Origin: Pararhodobacter sp.
Lineage (GTDB): Bacteria > Pseudomonadota > Alphaproteobacteria > Rhodobacterales > Rhodobacteraceae
Reading direction: 5' to 3'
Length of the DNA stretch: 64,000 nt
NCBI RefSeq assembly: GCF_034676545.1
Contig: NZ_JAUCBZ010000015.1
Coordinates: 1,829,001 to 1,893,000, forward strand
Part shown: one piece after another, positions 34,870-43,205 of the stretch
How positions within the stretch are numbered: the stretch's first letter is position 1
Layout: every line of letters starts with the position of its first letter
The notes under the pieces: model-generated
The model's input: the letters and a program-made list of their open reading frames with translations, nothing else
Database searches by the model: none
Told to the model about the DNA's origin: nothing
Made by a program: the position numbers and the translations under genes

Positions 34870-35979
34870 ATGTCTTCGACCCCACCCCCGACCTCTGGGC
34901 CAACCCGCGAGGAAATTCTGGCGGCCTTGGCAACAATCGCGGTGCCACAGGGCGGAACCCTGGTCAGCAAGGACATGATCCGCGCGCTGGTGGTTGATCA
35001 TGGCAATGTGCGGTTTGTGATCGAGGCCGAATCCCCCGACGCGGCGAAGGCCATGGCGTCGGTGCGCGAGGCGGCCGAGGCCGCGGTCAAGGCCTTGCCG
35101 GGCGTGGAGCGGGTGAGTGCGGCAATGACCGCGCATGGACCCGCCGCCAAAGCGGCAAAACCTGCGGCGCCGACCGGCGAGGCACCGTCGCTGAAAATCG
35201 GCGGCCACCCAAAGCCCGGACCGTCGAAAGTGCCCGGAGTGCAGCGCATCATCGCGGTAGGGTCGGGCAAGGGCGGGGTCGGCAAATCCACGGTTTCGGC
35301 CAATCTGGCGGTGGCACTGGCGCGCGAAGGCTGGCGTGTGGGCTTGGTCGATGCCGATATCTATGGCCCGAGCCAGGGGCGCATGATGGGGGTCAGCAAA
35401 CGGCCCTCATCGCCCGATGGCAAGACCATCATCCCGCCTGAAGCGCATGGCATTCGCATGATCTCGCTGGGCTTGATGATGCCCGACGACGAAGCGGTGA
35501 TCTGGCGCGGCCCGATGCTGATGGGCGCGTTGCAACAGTTGATGACGCAAGTCGCCTGGGGTGAACTGGATGTGCTGATCGTCGATATGCCGCCGGGCAC
35601 GGGCGATGTTCAACTGACGCTGTGCCAGAAATTCGATCTGACGGGCGCGATTGTCGTCTCGACGCCGCAGGATGTGGCGATGCTGGATGCGCGCAAGGCG
35701 CTGGCGGCGTTTGCGACGCTGAAAACGCCGGTTCTGGGCCTGATCGAGAATATGTCGACCTATATCTGCCCCAAATGCGGCCATGAGGCGCATATCTTTG
35801 GCGATGGCGGCGTGCAGCGGGAGGCCGAAAAGCAGGGTCTGCCATTCCTCGGCTCGCTGCCGCTGGATGTCGAGGTGCGCCTGTCGGGCGACGGCGGGGT
35901 TCCGGTCGCGGCGACGGATAGCCCGGCGGGGGCGGCGTATCGGGTCATGGCCCGGCATTTGATCAAGACATTGGCCTGA
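34870..35979 (+). CDS. apbC: Iron-sulfur cluster carrier protein ApbC/Mrp
   Basis: This 369-residue P-loop ATPase of the Mrp/Nbp35 family transfers Fe-S clusters to apo-proteins. The N-terminal DUF59/MIP18-like domain covers about residues 10-85, an Ala/Pro linker follows, and the deviant Walker A motif GKGGVGKST lies near 132. DVLIVDMPPGTGDVQL near 236 is the Walker B region, and the cluster-binding CPKC pair sits in TYICPKCGHEAHIF near 298. The ATG at 34870 follows GGAGAAACCGACG. The gene is divergent from the DUF1127 promoter and ends before a strong terminator. Confidence 0.95.
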   Translation: MSSTPPPTSGPTREEILAALATIAVPQGGTLVSKDMIRALVVDHGNVRFVIEAESPDAAKAMASVREAAEAAVKALPGVERVSAAMTAHGPAAKAAKPAAPTGEAPSLKIGGHPKPGPSKVPGVQRIIAVGSGKGGVGKSTVSANLAVALAREGWRVGLVDADIYGPSQGRMMGVSKRPSSPDGKTIIPPEAHGIRMISLGLMMPDDEAVIWRGPMLMGALQQLMTQVAWGELDVLIVDMPPGTGDVQLTLCQKFDLTGAIVVSTPQDVAMLDARKALAAFATLKTPVLGLIENMSTYICPKCGHEAHIFGDGGVQREAEKQGLPFLGSLPLDVEVRLSGDGGVPVAATDSPAGAAYRVMARHLIKTLA

Positions 35980-36023
35980 ACGGGCGTCAACGGCACCGAT
36001 ACCACGGGACGGGCAGGAAACAG

Positions 36024-36053
36024 ACACCGGGGGCGGCTTGCCCCCGGTGTTTT
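36024..36053 (+). terminator. Rho-independent terminator after apbC
   Basis: ACACCGGGGGC at 36024-36034 pairs perfectly with GCCCCCGGTGT at 36040-36050 across a five-base loop, followed by TTTG. It lies 45 bases after the apbC stop. Confidence 0.85.
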
Positions 36054-36074
36054 GCGTTTCGGCACGGGTTGCGA

Positions 36075-36140
36075 TGGGCGGCGTCTGGGAATTCATGGGC
36101 CCGCCGGGAAATCCTGGCCCGAGTTTGGGAATGCATGGGC
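36075..36140 (+). promoter_or_regulatory. Putative MraZ operator: repeated TGGGN half-sites
   Basis: TGGGC 36075, TGGGA 36086, TGGGC 36096, TGGGA 36126 and TGGGC 36136 repeat at 10-11 base periods. Two 15-base units, TGGGAATTCATGGGC (36086-36100) and TGGGAATGCATGGGC (36126-36140), differ in one base. MraZ of other bacteria binds TGGGN repeats spaced by five bases. An inverted related copy lies at 36411-36423. Confidence 0.5.
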
Positions 36141-36157
36141 ACTGTCGGATTACGGTG

Positions 36158-36357
36158 GAATCTTTCTTGTGGATAACTCCGATTCGCGCCGAGATAACAG
36201 TTGCGTGTTGCGGGATGACCACAGAATCCGGTGAGTGCGCCAAAACTCCGGGAAATCTCGGCCCAAGACCAATCCGCGCTATCTAGTGGAATGTCAGGCA
36301 TTTGGACGCAAGATTTAGTAAATAAGCGCCGTCAAACGCAGGATTTTGACGAGAATC
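36158..36357 (+). promoter_or_regulatory. Cell-cycle control region: four GANTC sites and a DnaA box
   Basis: GANTC sites (CcrM methylation, GcrA binding) occur at 36158, 36181, 36224 and 36353. A perfect DnaA box TGTGGATAA (reverse of TTATCCACA) lies at 36168-36176. No gene is seen in the leader from 36141 to 36439. Confidence 0.5.
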
Positions 36358-36403
36358 GACCCCTGGCGCCGGTGAAAAAGACGCGCGATCCCACGAAAGG
36401 ACA

Positions 36404-36432
36404 TTGTGTGCCATGAATTCCCATGCCATTAC
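36404..36432 (+). promoter_or_regulatory. Promoter candidate for the UpsM-like RNA and division cluster
   Basis: TTGTGT (36404-36409), a 17-base spacer and CATTAC (36427-36432) form a plausible sigma-70 promoter with a start near 36440. An inverted copy of the TGGGAATTCATGG unit (36411-36423) fills the spacer, an ideal place for repression. Confidence 0.4.
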
Positions 36433-36439
36433 TGAGTCA

Positions 36440-36637
36440 CGGAAGAGCGGAACAACAAAAACAAACTGAAGGCAGCTTCATACAGGCAACCCGCGATACC
36501 GACGTAAGAGATCCGACGCGCAGGAGAGCAGCACCACATCCCCCCCCCCATGGTGATCTGTGCAGTTGGACGACCCAGCGATGGGACAGAAGGGCGGCGG
36601 TTTAGACAGTGGCAGCAGTCTAAACCGCCGTTTCCTA
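36440..36637 (+). ncRNA. upsM: UpsM-like leader sRNA upstream of mraZ
   Basis: In Rhodobacter sphaeroides the abundant sRNA UpsM (about 200 nt) comes from termination inside the mraZ 5' leader. Here a promoter candidate at 36404-36432, about 200 bases without a supported reading frame, and a strong terminator at 36596-36629 ahead of mraZ reproduce that arrangement. The RNA contains a run of ten C at 36540-36549. The 5' end is inferred from the promoter, and homology is by position, not by aligned sequence. Confidence 0.6.
36596..36637 (+). terminator. Strong leader terminator upstream of mraZ
   Basis: GGCGGTTTAGAC at 36596-36607 pairs perfectly over 12 bases with GTCTAAACCGCC at 36618-36629 around a ten-base loop, followed by GTTTCCTATTT. 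It would end the UpsM-like RNA and limit read-through into the division cluster. Confidence 0.75.
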
Positions 36638-36696
36638 TTTCAGGGCGGCCCGGTTCAGAAACCCTCCGTGGTCGCATAGCATAAAGGCGCAGAGCA

Positions 36697-37200
36697 GTGG
36701 CGCGCAGATTTCGCGGCGAAAGCGAACAGACGGTAGACAGCAAGGGCAGGGTATCCGTACCCGCCCTGTTTCGCCGTGTGATCGAGGCCTGCGATCCCGA
36801 ATGGACCGAGGGTCTGCGCCCGGAACTGGTCATTGTGTACGGCTCCGAAAAACGAAATCATCTTGAATGCTACACCATCGAGGCCATCGAGGAAATCGAT
36901 CGTCGCATCGATCGCATGAAAAAAGGCTCGATCGAGCGGCGGATGTTGGAGCGGCTCTATCACGGCCACTCCATGCCGGCCCAGATTGTCGAGGATGGCC
37001 GCATCGTCTTGCCGCAAAAGCTGCGCAAGAAGCTGGACCTCGAGGACAAGGCGTTCTTCATTGCCTCGGGCGACCATTTCCAGATCTGGAAGCCGTCGAC
37101 CTATGAAGAAACCGAAATGGCCAAGGTTGACGCCTGGCTTGATGCGCAGGATGAGGATTTCGACCCCTCGTCGCTGCTGCCTGATTTGCCCGCAGAGTGA
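36697..37200 (+). CDS. mraZ: Division/cell wall cluster transcriptional repressor MraZ
   Basis: MraZ is an AbrB-fold DNA-binding protein that represses its own operon in several bacteria. The 167-residue protein has the two SpoVT/AbrB-like repeats: VDSKGRVSVPALFR near 12 and VEDGRIVLPQKLRKKL near 99. An acidic C-terminal tail follows. The GTG at 36697 has AGAGCAG upstream and fits the family start. It opens the mraZ-rsmH-ftsL-ftsI-murE-murF-mraY cluster. Putative binding repeats lie 560-620 bases upstream, with an inverted copy about 280 bases upstream. Confidence 0.93.
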   Translation: MARRFRGESEQTVDSKGRVSVPALFRRVIEACDPEWTEGLRPELVIVYGSEKRNHLECYTIEAIEEIDRRIDRMKKGSIERRMLERLYHGHSMPAQIVEDGRIVLPQKLRKKLDLEDKAFFIASGDHFQIWKPSTYEETEMAKVDAWLDAQDEDFDPSSLLPDLPAE

Positions 37201-38204
37201 CGGAAAGGCCCATGCCCCCTGAGTCACCCGACGCCCCTCATATCCCGGTCCTTCTGGACACCATTCTCAGGGCGGTCGCGCCGGTCGAGGGGGTCTGGCT
37301 GGATGGCACGCTGGGGGCCGGTGGCTATACGCGCGGATTTCTGGATGCCGGCGCGGCCCGGGTGATCGGCGTGGATCGCGACCCTTTGGCGCTGAGCATG
37401 GCGGCGGATTGGGGGGCGGTCTTTGGCGACCGGCTGACGCTGGTGCAGGGCAATTTCTCGCAGCTTGATGCCTATTCCGACGACTTGCTGGACGGCGTGG
37501 TGCTGGATCTGGGCGTGTCGTCAATGCAGTTGGATCAGGCCGATCGCGGCTTTTCCTTTGCCAAGGACGGCCCGCTGGACATGCGCATGAGCCAGGATGG
37601 CCCGTCGGCGGCGGATCTGGTGAACTCGGCCACGGAAAGCGAGTTGGCGGATATCCTGTATCATTACGGCGAGGAACGGGCCTCGCGGCGTATCGCGCGG
37701 GCGATTGTCGCGGCCCGTGCCGAGGCGCCGATCGAGACCACGCTGCGGCTGACCGATCTGGTGACCTCGTGCCTGCCCCGCGCCAAACCCGGCCAGAGCC
37801 ACCCGGCGACGCGCAGCTTTCAGGCGCTGCGCATTGCGGTGAACACCGAGTTCCACGAATTGATCGACGGGTTGGAGGCCGCCGAGCGCGCGCTGAAGCC
37901 CGGCGGATTGTTGGTGGTTGTCAGCTTCCATTCGTTGGAAGACAGAATTGTAAAACGTTTCATGCAGTTGCGTGCGGGGCGTGCGGGGCAGGGAAGCCGT
38001 CATGCGCCACAGATCGAGCAAGAGGCCGACCGGTTCACGCTGATCACCCGCAAGGCGATTGCGGCGGATGACGCGGAATGCGCGGCCAATCCTCGCGCGC
38101 GGTCGGCGCTGCTGCGGATTGCGCGGCGAACCGATGCGCCCGCCGGTCCGGTGGATCGCACGGCGGTCGGATTGCCCAAACTTGCCATGATGGGAGAGCG
38201 GTGA
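37197..38204 (+). CDS. rsmH: 16S rRNA (cytosine1402-N4)-methyltransferase
   Basis: RsmH (MraW) methylates C1402 of 16S rRNA. The 335-residue protein has HIPVLLDTILRAV near 15, the SAM motif GTLGAGGYTRGFL near 37, DGVVLDLGVSSMQLDQADRG near 98 and VVVSFHSLEDRIVKRFM near 240. The GTG at 37197 overlaps the mraZ stop; an ATG at 37212 with GGAAAGG upstream is a good alternative. The stop overlaps the ftsL start. Confidence 0.96.
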   Translation: MTERPMPPESPDAPHIPVLLDTILRAVAPVEGVWLDGTLGAGGYTRGFLDAGAARVIGVDRDPLALSMAADWGAVFGDRLTLVQGNFSQLDAYSDDLLDGVVLDLGVSSMQLDQADRGFSFAKDGPLDMRMSQDGPSAADLVNSATESELADILYHYGEERASRRIARAIVAARAEAPIETTLRLTDLVTSCLPRAKPGQSHPATRSFQALRIAVNTEFHELIDGLEAAERALKPGGLLVVVSFHSLEDRIVKRFMQLRAGRAGQGSRHAPQIEQEADRFTLITRKAIAADDAECAANPRARSALLRIARRTDAPAGPVDRTAVGLPKLAMMGER

Positions 38205-38518
38205 TGCGCGGGGTGTTCTACGTCCTTTCGGCTTTCGCGGTGATCGGGCTGGCGATCTGGGCCTATGACCAGAATGACCGCACGCAACGGGCGATGAAAT
38301 CGGTACGGGAGTTGCGCCGCGAAATTCACAATCTGAACGAGGCGCTGGGTGTGCAGCACGCGGAATGGGCCTATTTGAACCGCCCCGAACGGCTTCGGGC
38401 GCTGGTCGATATGAACGCCATGCGTCTGGGCCTGGTGCCGCTGACCGGTGCGCAGTTTGGCCGGATTGACGAAATTGCCTACCCCATGCTTCTTGCGAGA
38501 ACGGAGGGCGACCTGTGA
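38204..38518 (+). CDS. ftsL: Cell division protein FtsL
   Basis: FtsL is a short bitopic divisome protein that joins FtsB and FtsQ and activates septal wall synthesis. The 104-residue protein has one N-terminal span (YVLSAFAVIGLAIWAYD, about 5-21) and a coiled-coil periplasmic region beginning RAMKSVRELRREIHNLNEA. It sits between rsmH and ftsI with overlaps at both ends, the standard position. The ATG at 38204 overlaps the rsmH stop. Confidence 0.9.
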   Translation: MRGVFYVLSAFAVIGLAIWAYDQNDRTQRAMKSVRELRREIHNLNEALGVQHAEWAYLNRPERLRALVDMNAMRLGLVPLTGAQFGRIDEIAYPMLLARTEGDL

Positions 38519-40289
38519 TCCGCATCCCCCTACGGCCGTTGGCCCGCATTCTGGAAGCGCGCGTGCAGGGCGAAAACCCGCAATTGATCGAGCGCGAAAA
38601 CATCCGGCTGCGCACCGAACAGGCCCGCGATGCTGGCCGTCGGCGCGCCGAGTGGCGGTTGCTGTTTCTGGCGGTGGTTTTCTTTGCCGGTTATGCCGTG
38701 ATCGGCGCCCGCATGGGGCTGCTGGCGGCGCCCCCGTGGTCGAAAGCGAGCCTTATCAAGGCGAGCAGATCGCCGATGCCCGCGCCGATATTGTGGACCG
38801 CAACGGCCGGATCCTGGCGACCAATCTGGTGACCAATTCGCTCTATGCCGAGACGCGGTACATGGTGGATGGCGTGCGCGCGGCGCAGCAATTGGCGCAG
38901 ATTTTCCCGGATCTTGAGGAGGATCGCCTGCGCGCGAGCCTGACAGACCCGAACCGGCGCTTTGTCTGGATTCGCACCCGTTTGTCGCCCGAACAGGCGC
39001 AGGCGGTGCATGATATCGGCGAACCCGGCCTGCTGCTGGGCCCGCGCGAGATGCGGCTTTATCCCAATGGTCGTCTGGCGTCGCATATTCTGGGCGGCGC
39101 GGGCTACGGTCAGCAGGGCGTGACCGCGGCCGAGATCATCGGCACGGCGGGCGTCGAACACCGGATGAATACGCGGCTGCGCGACCCGGATCTGGCGGAT
39201 ATCCCGCTGTCGCTGTCGCTCGATCTGGGGGTGCAAGGCGTGGTCGAGGAGGTGCTGAACAGCGGCATCACCATGCTGAATGCGCGCGCCGGATCGACCA
39301 TCATCATGGATGCAAACACCGGCGAGATCGTCGCGATGGCATCCTTGCCGGACTTCGATCCCAATGATCGGCCAGCCCCGCCGCTCGAGGGCGACCCCGC
39401 CGATCATCCGCTGTTCAACCACGCGGTGCAAGGCGTGTATGAATTGGGTTCGGTGATGAAAGCCTTTGCCGTGGCGCAGGCGCTGGATCTTGGTCTTGTC
39501 ACACCGCCCACCATGGTCGACACGCGCGGCCCCATGCGCATTGCCGGGTTCAGCATCCGCGATTTCCACGACTATGGCGCGCGCATGTCGGTCACGGATG
39601 TCTTTGTGCGCTCGTCCAATATAGGCACGGCGCGCCTGGCGCAGATGATTGGCCCCGAGCGCCAGCGCAACTTCCTGCAACGGTTCGGCTTTCTGGAACC
39701 CTTGTCGCTCGAGCTTTCCGAGGTCGCGCGGGTGATCCCGCAATTCCCCACCCGCTGGACAGAATTGTCTGCCATGACAATCAGTTACGGGCATGGGTTG
39801 GCGATCAGCCCGGTGCATCTGGCGGCGGGGTATGCGTCGTTGGTGAACGGCGGGTTGCGCGTGGTGCCGACCATCATGCGCCGCCCGGACAGCATCCCGG
39901 GCGAGCGTCTGATCTCGGAGGAGACCTCGGACACGATGCGGGCGTTGATGCGGGCGGTCGTGACGCGCGGCACGGCCTCGATGGGCGAGGTCGAGGGCTA
40001 TGCGGTGGGCGGCAAGACCGGCACCGCCGACAAGCCAAACCCGCAGGGCGGCTACTACGAGGATCGGGTGGTCGCGACCTTTGCCGGGGCGTTTCCGATG
40101 ACCGACCCGCGCTATGTGATCATCGTGACGATGGACGAGCCGACCGAAACCTCGGGCACCGAGGCGCGCCGGACGGCGGGTTGGACCGTGGTTCCGGTTG
40201 CCGCCGAAATGGTGCGCCGGATTGCGCCGATGATGGGAATTCGCCCCGAATCCGCAGCAGAGATTGAAGCGGCCTTCGTGCTGCGCTAG
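38515..40289 (+). CDS. ftsI: Penicillin-binding protein 3 / FtsI, interrupted by an apparent one-base frameshift
   Basis: FtsI is the septal peptidoglycan transpeptidase. The first about 72 residues (cytoplasmic tail and span LLFLAVVFFAGYAVIGARMG) are in frame 1; from 38735 the protein continues in frame 3 with APVVESEPYQGEQIADARAD. The break coincides with a run of five C at 38731-38735; one more C would give a continuous protein of about 591 residues. Catalytic motifs are intact: SVMK in ELGSVMKAFA, SSN in VFVRSSNIGT and KTG in VGGKTGTADKP. Because FtsI is essential and the run is a homopolymer, a sequence error is likelier than a broken gene. The start overlaps ftsL. Confidence 0.88.
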
Positions 40290-40321
40290 GCCACACGCAG
40301 CGCAGTGTCGGGGGAAACGGT

Positions 40322-41797
40322 ATGGCAAACAGCAAAATCTTGGGTGAACTGGGTCTGACGGCGCAAAATGGCCGTGCGCAGACGCGGATATCCGCCATTG
40401 TGCTGGACAGTCGGCAGGTCAAGCCCGGCAGTCTGTTCGCGGCGCTGCCCGGCAGCCTGATGCACGGCGCGGAATTCGTCGATCCAGCCTTGCGCATGGG
40501 CGCGAGCGCCATTCTGACCGACCGCGAAGGCGCCAAAATCGCCGCCGAGGCCCTGGCCCGCCATCCAGAGGCGGCGTTGATCGTGGCCGAGGATGCGCGT
40601 GAGGCCCTGGCCATGGCGGCGGCGCTGTGGTTTGGCGCGCAGCCGGAAACGATGGTGGCGGTGACGGGGACGAATGGCAAAACCTCGGTCGCCAGTTTCA
40701 CGCGGCAATTGTGGACCTCGCTGGGTCACGCGGCGATCAATATCGGCACCACCGGCGTCGAGGGCGCCTGGGAGACACCACTGTCGCACACGACGCCCGA
40801 TTCCGTGACGTTGCAGGCCCTGCTGGCCGAGGCCGCCGCCGAGGGCGTGACCCATGCCGCGATGGAGGCCAGCTCGCACGGGTTGGATCAGCGCCGCCTC
40901 GAGGGGGTGCGCTTGCAGGCCGCCGGGTTCACCAATCTGTCGCAGGATCACCTCGATTATCATGCCTCGATGGAGGCGTATTTTCAGGCCAAGGCCGGGC
41001 TTTTTCAACGGCTTCTGCCCGAGGATGGCGTGGCGGTGATCAACACCGATGACGAATGGGGCGCGCGGCTGGCGGGCATGGTCTCGCAGCGGGTGATCCG
41101 CGTGGGCCAGCGCAGCGATTGCGACCTGCGCATACTGGCGCAACGCTATTCGGCGCAGGGGCAAGAGTTGCGCTTTGCGCTCAAGGGGCAAGCGCATCAT
41201 GTCCACCTGCCGCTGGTCGGCGGGTTTCAGGCCTGGAATGCGCTGGTCGCGCTGGGGCTGGTGGTGGCGACCGGGGCGGACGCCGCCGATGCCGTTGCGG
41301 CGATGGAGCGGTTGCAGGGGGTCAAAGGCCGGATGCAACTGGCCGCCACCCGGGACAATGGCGCGCCGGTCTTTGTGGATTACGCGCATACGCCGGCGGC
41401 TGTCGAGACCGCGCTGCAAGCCCTGCGGCCGCATGTGATGGGGCGGCTGATCGTCGTTCTGGGGGCCGGGGGCGACCGTGACAAAACCAAGCGGCCGCTG
41501 ATGGGCAAAGCCGCGGCGGAAAACGCGGATGTTGTTTTTGTGACAGACGACAACCCGAGATCCGAGGTTCCAGCCGTTATTCGTGCAGAAATATTGAAAG
41601 CCTGCCCCGAGGCCACCGAAGTCGGTGACCGTGCCGAGGCGATCCTGCGCGGGGTGGATGCGCTGGAACCGGGCGACGCGTTGTTGATCGCCGGCAAGGG
41701 CCACGAGACCGGTCAAACCATCGCCGGGACGGTCTATCCGTTTGATGACCTTGAGCAAGCCAGCGTGGCCGTGGCGGCGCTGGACGGAAGGCTGTGA
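40322..41797 (+). CDS. murE: UDP-N-acetylmuramoyl-L-alanyl-D-glutamate--2,6-diaminopimelate ligase
   Basis: MurE adds meso-diaminopimelate to the muramyl dipeptide precursor. The 491-residue protein has the Mur ligase ATP motif TGTNGKTSVASF near 116, the HTTPDSVTLQ segment near 159 and MEASSHGLDQ near 179. DNPRSE near 403 is the motif that selects diaminopimelate over lysine. It lies 32 bases after ftsI, and murF follows one base later. Confidence 0.96.
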   Translation: MANSKILGELGLTAQNGRAQTRISAIVLDSRQVKPGSLFAALPGSLMHGAEFVDPALRMGASAILTDREGAKIAAEALARHPEAALIVAEDAREALAMAAALWFGAQPETMVAVTGTNGKTSVASFTRQLWTSLGHAAINIGTTGVEGAWETPLSHTTPDSVTLQALLAEAAAEGVTHAAMEASSHGLDQRRLEGVRLQAAGFTNLSQDHLDYHASMEAYFQAKAGLFQRLLPEDGVAVINTDDEWGARLAGMVSQRVIRVGQRSDCDLRILAQRYSAQGQELRFALKGQAHHVHLPLVGGFQAWNALVALGLVVATGADAADAVAAMERLQGVKGRMQLAATRDNGAPVFVDYAHTPAAVETALQALRPHVMGRLIVVLGAGGDRDKTKRPLMGKAAAENADVVFVTDDNPRSEVPAVIRAEILKACPEATEVGDRAEAILRGVDALEPGDALLIAGKGHETGQTIAGTVYPFDDLEQASVAVAALDGRL

Positions 41798-41798
41798 G

Positions 41799-43202
41799 AT
41801 GAGCGTCTTGTGGAGCCATGGCGACGCGGCCGCGGCGACCGGCGGGCAGGTGACCGCGCCGTTCAACGCCGCTGGCCTGTCGATCGACACCCGCAGCTTG
41901 CAGCCCGGCGACCTGTTTGTGGCGCTGAAGGCGGCGCGCGACGGGCATGATTTCGTGGCGCAGGCCTTTGCCAAGGGTGCGGCGGCGGCGCTGGTCGATC
42001 ATGTCCCTCAGGGTGTGACCGGGCCGTGTCTGGTGGTCAAGGATGTGTTGCAGGGGCTTGTCGATCTGGGTGCGGCGGGGCGTGCGCGGAGCAAGGCGCG
42101 GGTGATCGGCGTCACCGGCTCGGTGGGCAAGACCTCGACCAAGGAGATGCTGCGCGACATGTTCGACGCCTTCGGCTCGGTGCACGCCGCCGAGGCGAGT
42201 TTCAACAACCATTGGGGCGTGCCGATCACCTTGGCGCGACTGCCGCAGGACGCCGATTTCGCCGTGATCGAGATCGGCATGAACCACCCCGGCGAGATCG
42301 CGCCGCTGGCCGCCCTGACGCGCCCGCATGTGGCGATGATCACCACCGTTGCCCCCGCGCATCTGGAGGCGTTTGCCGATATCGACGCCATCGCCCATGA
42401 GAAAGCCGCGATTTTCAGCGGCTTGGAGCCGGGCGGCACGGCGGTTTACAACGCCGATCTGCCGACCAGCGCGATTCTCGCCAAGGCGGCGGGACCAAAG
42501 GCGCTGAGTTTCGGTACAGCGGGCGATCTGCGGCTGAAATCCATGCGGGTCACGCCCTCGGCCTTGGTGGTTGAGGCGCAATGCGGTGCGGCGACCTATC
42601 TGATGCGTCTGGCCGATGCGGGCGCACATTTTGGCATGAACGCGCTGGGTTGCCTTGCCGTGGCGCAGGCGCTGGATCTGGATCTGGCCCTGGCGGCGCA
42701 GGCTTTGGGCCGTTGGCGCCCGCCCTCGGGGCGCGGGCGGCGCGAAACCGTGTTGCTGGACCCGGCGACGGATGAGCGGCTGACGCTGATTGACGATGCG
42801 TTCAACGCCAACCCGGCCTCGATGAGCGCCGCCATTGATGTGCTGGCAGCGACCACGCCCGGCGCGAAAGGCCGCCGCATCGCCATTCTGGGCGATATGC
42901 TGGAGCTTGGCCCTGATGAAGTGGCGCTGCACCGGGGGATTGCGGCGCATCCGGCGCTGGCCTCGGTGACGCTGGTGCATTGCGTCGGGCCGCGTATGCG
43001 CGCGCTTTATGATGTTTTGCCGCCCCGGATGCAGGGAAAATACGTTGAAACGGCCGATGAACTGGGCGCAAAAGCTCATGGGTTGGTGCGGCCGGGCGAC
43101 GTTGTGCTGGTGAAGGGGTCGAAAGGCAGTTATGTGTCGCGCGTGGTCGACGCTCTGCGCCATTTGGGCCACCCTTTGCCTGATGATCCAAATGGAGAGT
43201 AG
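41799..43202 (+). CDS. murF: UDP-N-acetylmuramoyl-tripeptide--D-alanyl-D-alanine ligase
   Basis: MurF adds D-Ala-D-Ala to complete the UDP-muramyl pentapeptide. The 467-residue protein has LSIDTRSLQPGDLFVAL near 27, the ATP loop GVTGSVGKTSTKEML near 105, SFNNHWGVPITLARL near 134 and DDAFNANPASMSAAID near 331. The ATG at 41799 follows the murE stop by one base; an earlier in-frame start at 41742 would lie inside murE. Confidence 0.96.
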   Translation: MSVLWSHGDAAAATGGQVTAPFNAAGLSIDTRSLQPGDLFVALKAARDGHDFVAQAFAKGAAAALVDHVPQGVTGPCLVVKDVLQGLVDLGAAGRARSKARVIGVTGSVGKTSTKEMLRDMFDAFGSVHAAEASFNNHWGVPITLARLPQDADFAVIEIGMNHPGEIAPLAALTRPHVAMITTVAPAHLEAFADIDAIAHEKAAIFSGLEPGGTAVYNADLPTSAILAKAAGPKALSFGTAGDLRLKSMRVTPSALVVEAQCGAATYLMRLADAGAHFGMNALGCLAVAQALDLDLALAAQALGRWRPPSGRGRRETVLLDPATDERLTLIDDAFNANPASMSAAIDVLAATTPGAKGRRIAILGDMLELGPDEVALHRGIAAHPALASVTLVHCVGPRMRALYDVLPPRMQGKYVETADELGAKAHGLVRPGDVVLVKGSKGSYVSRVVDALRHLGHPLPDDPNGE

Positions 43203-43205
43203 CGG

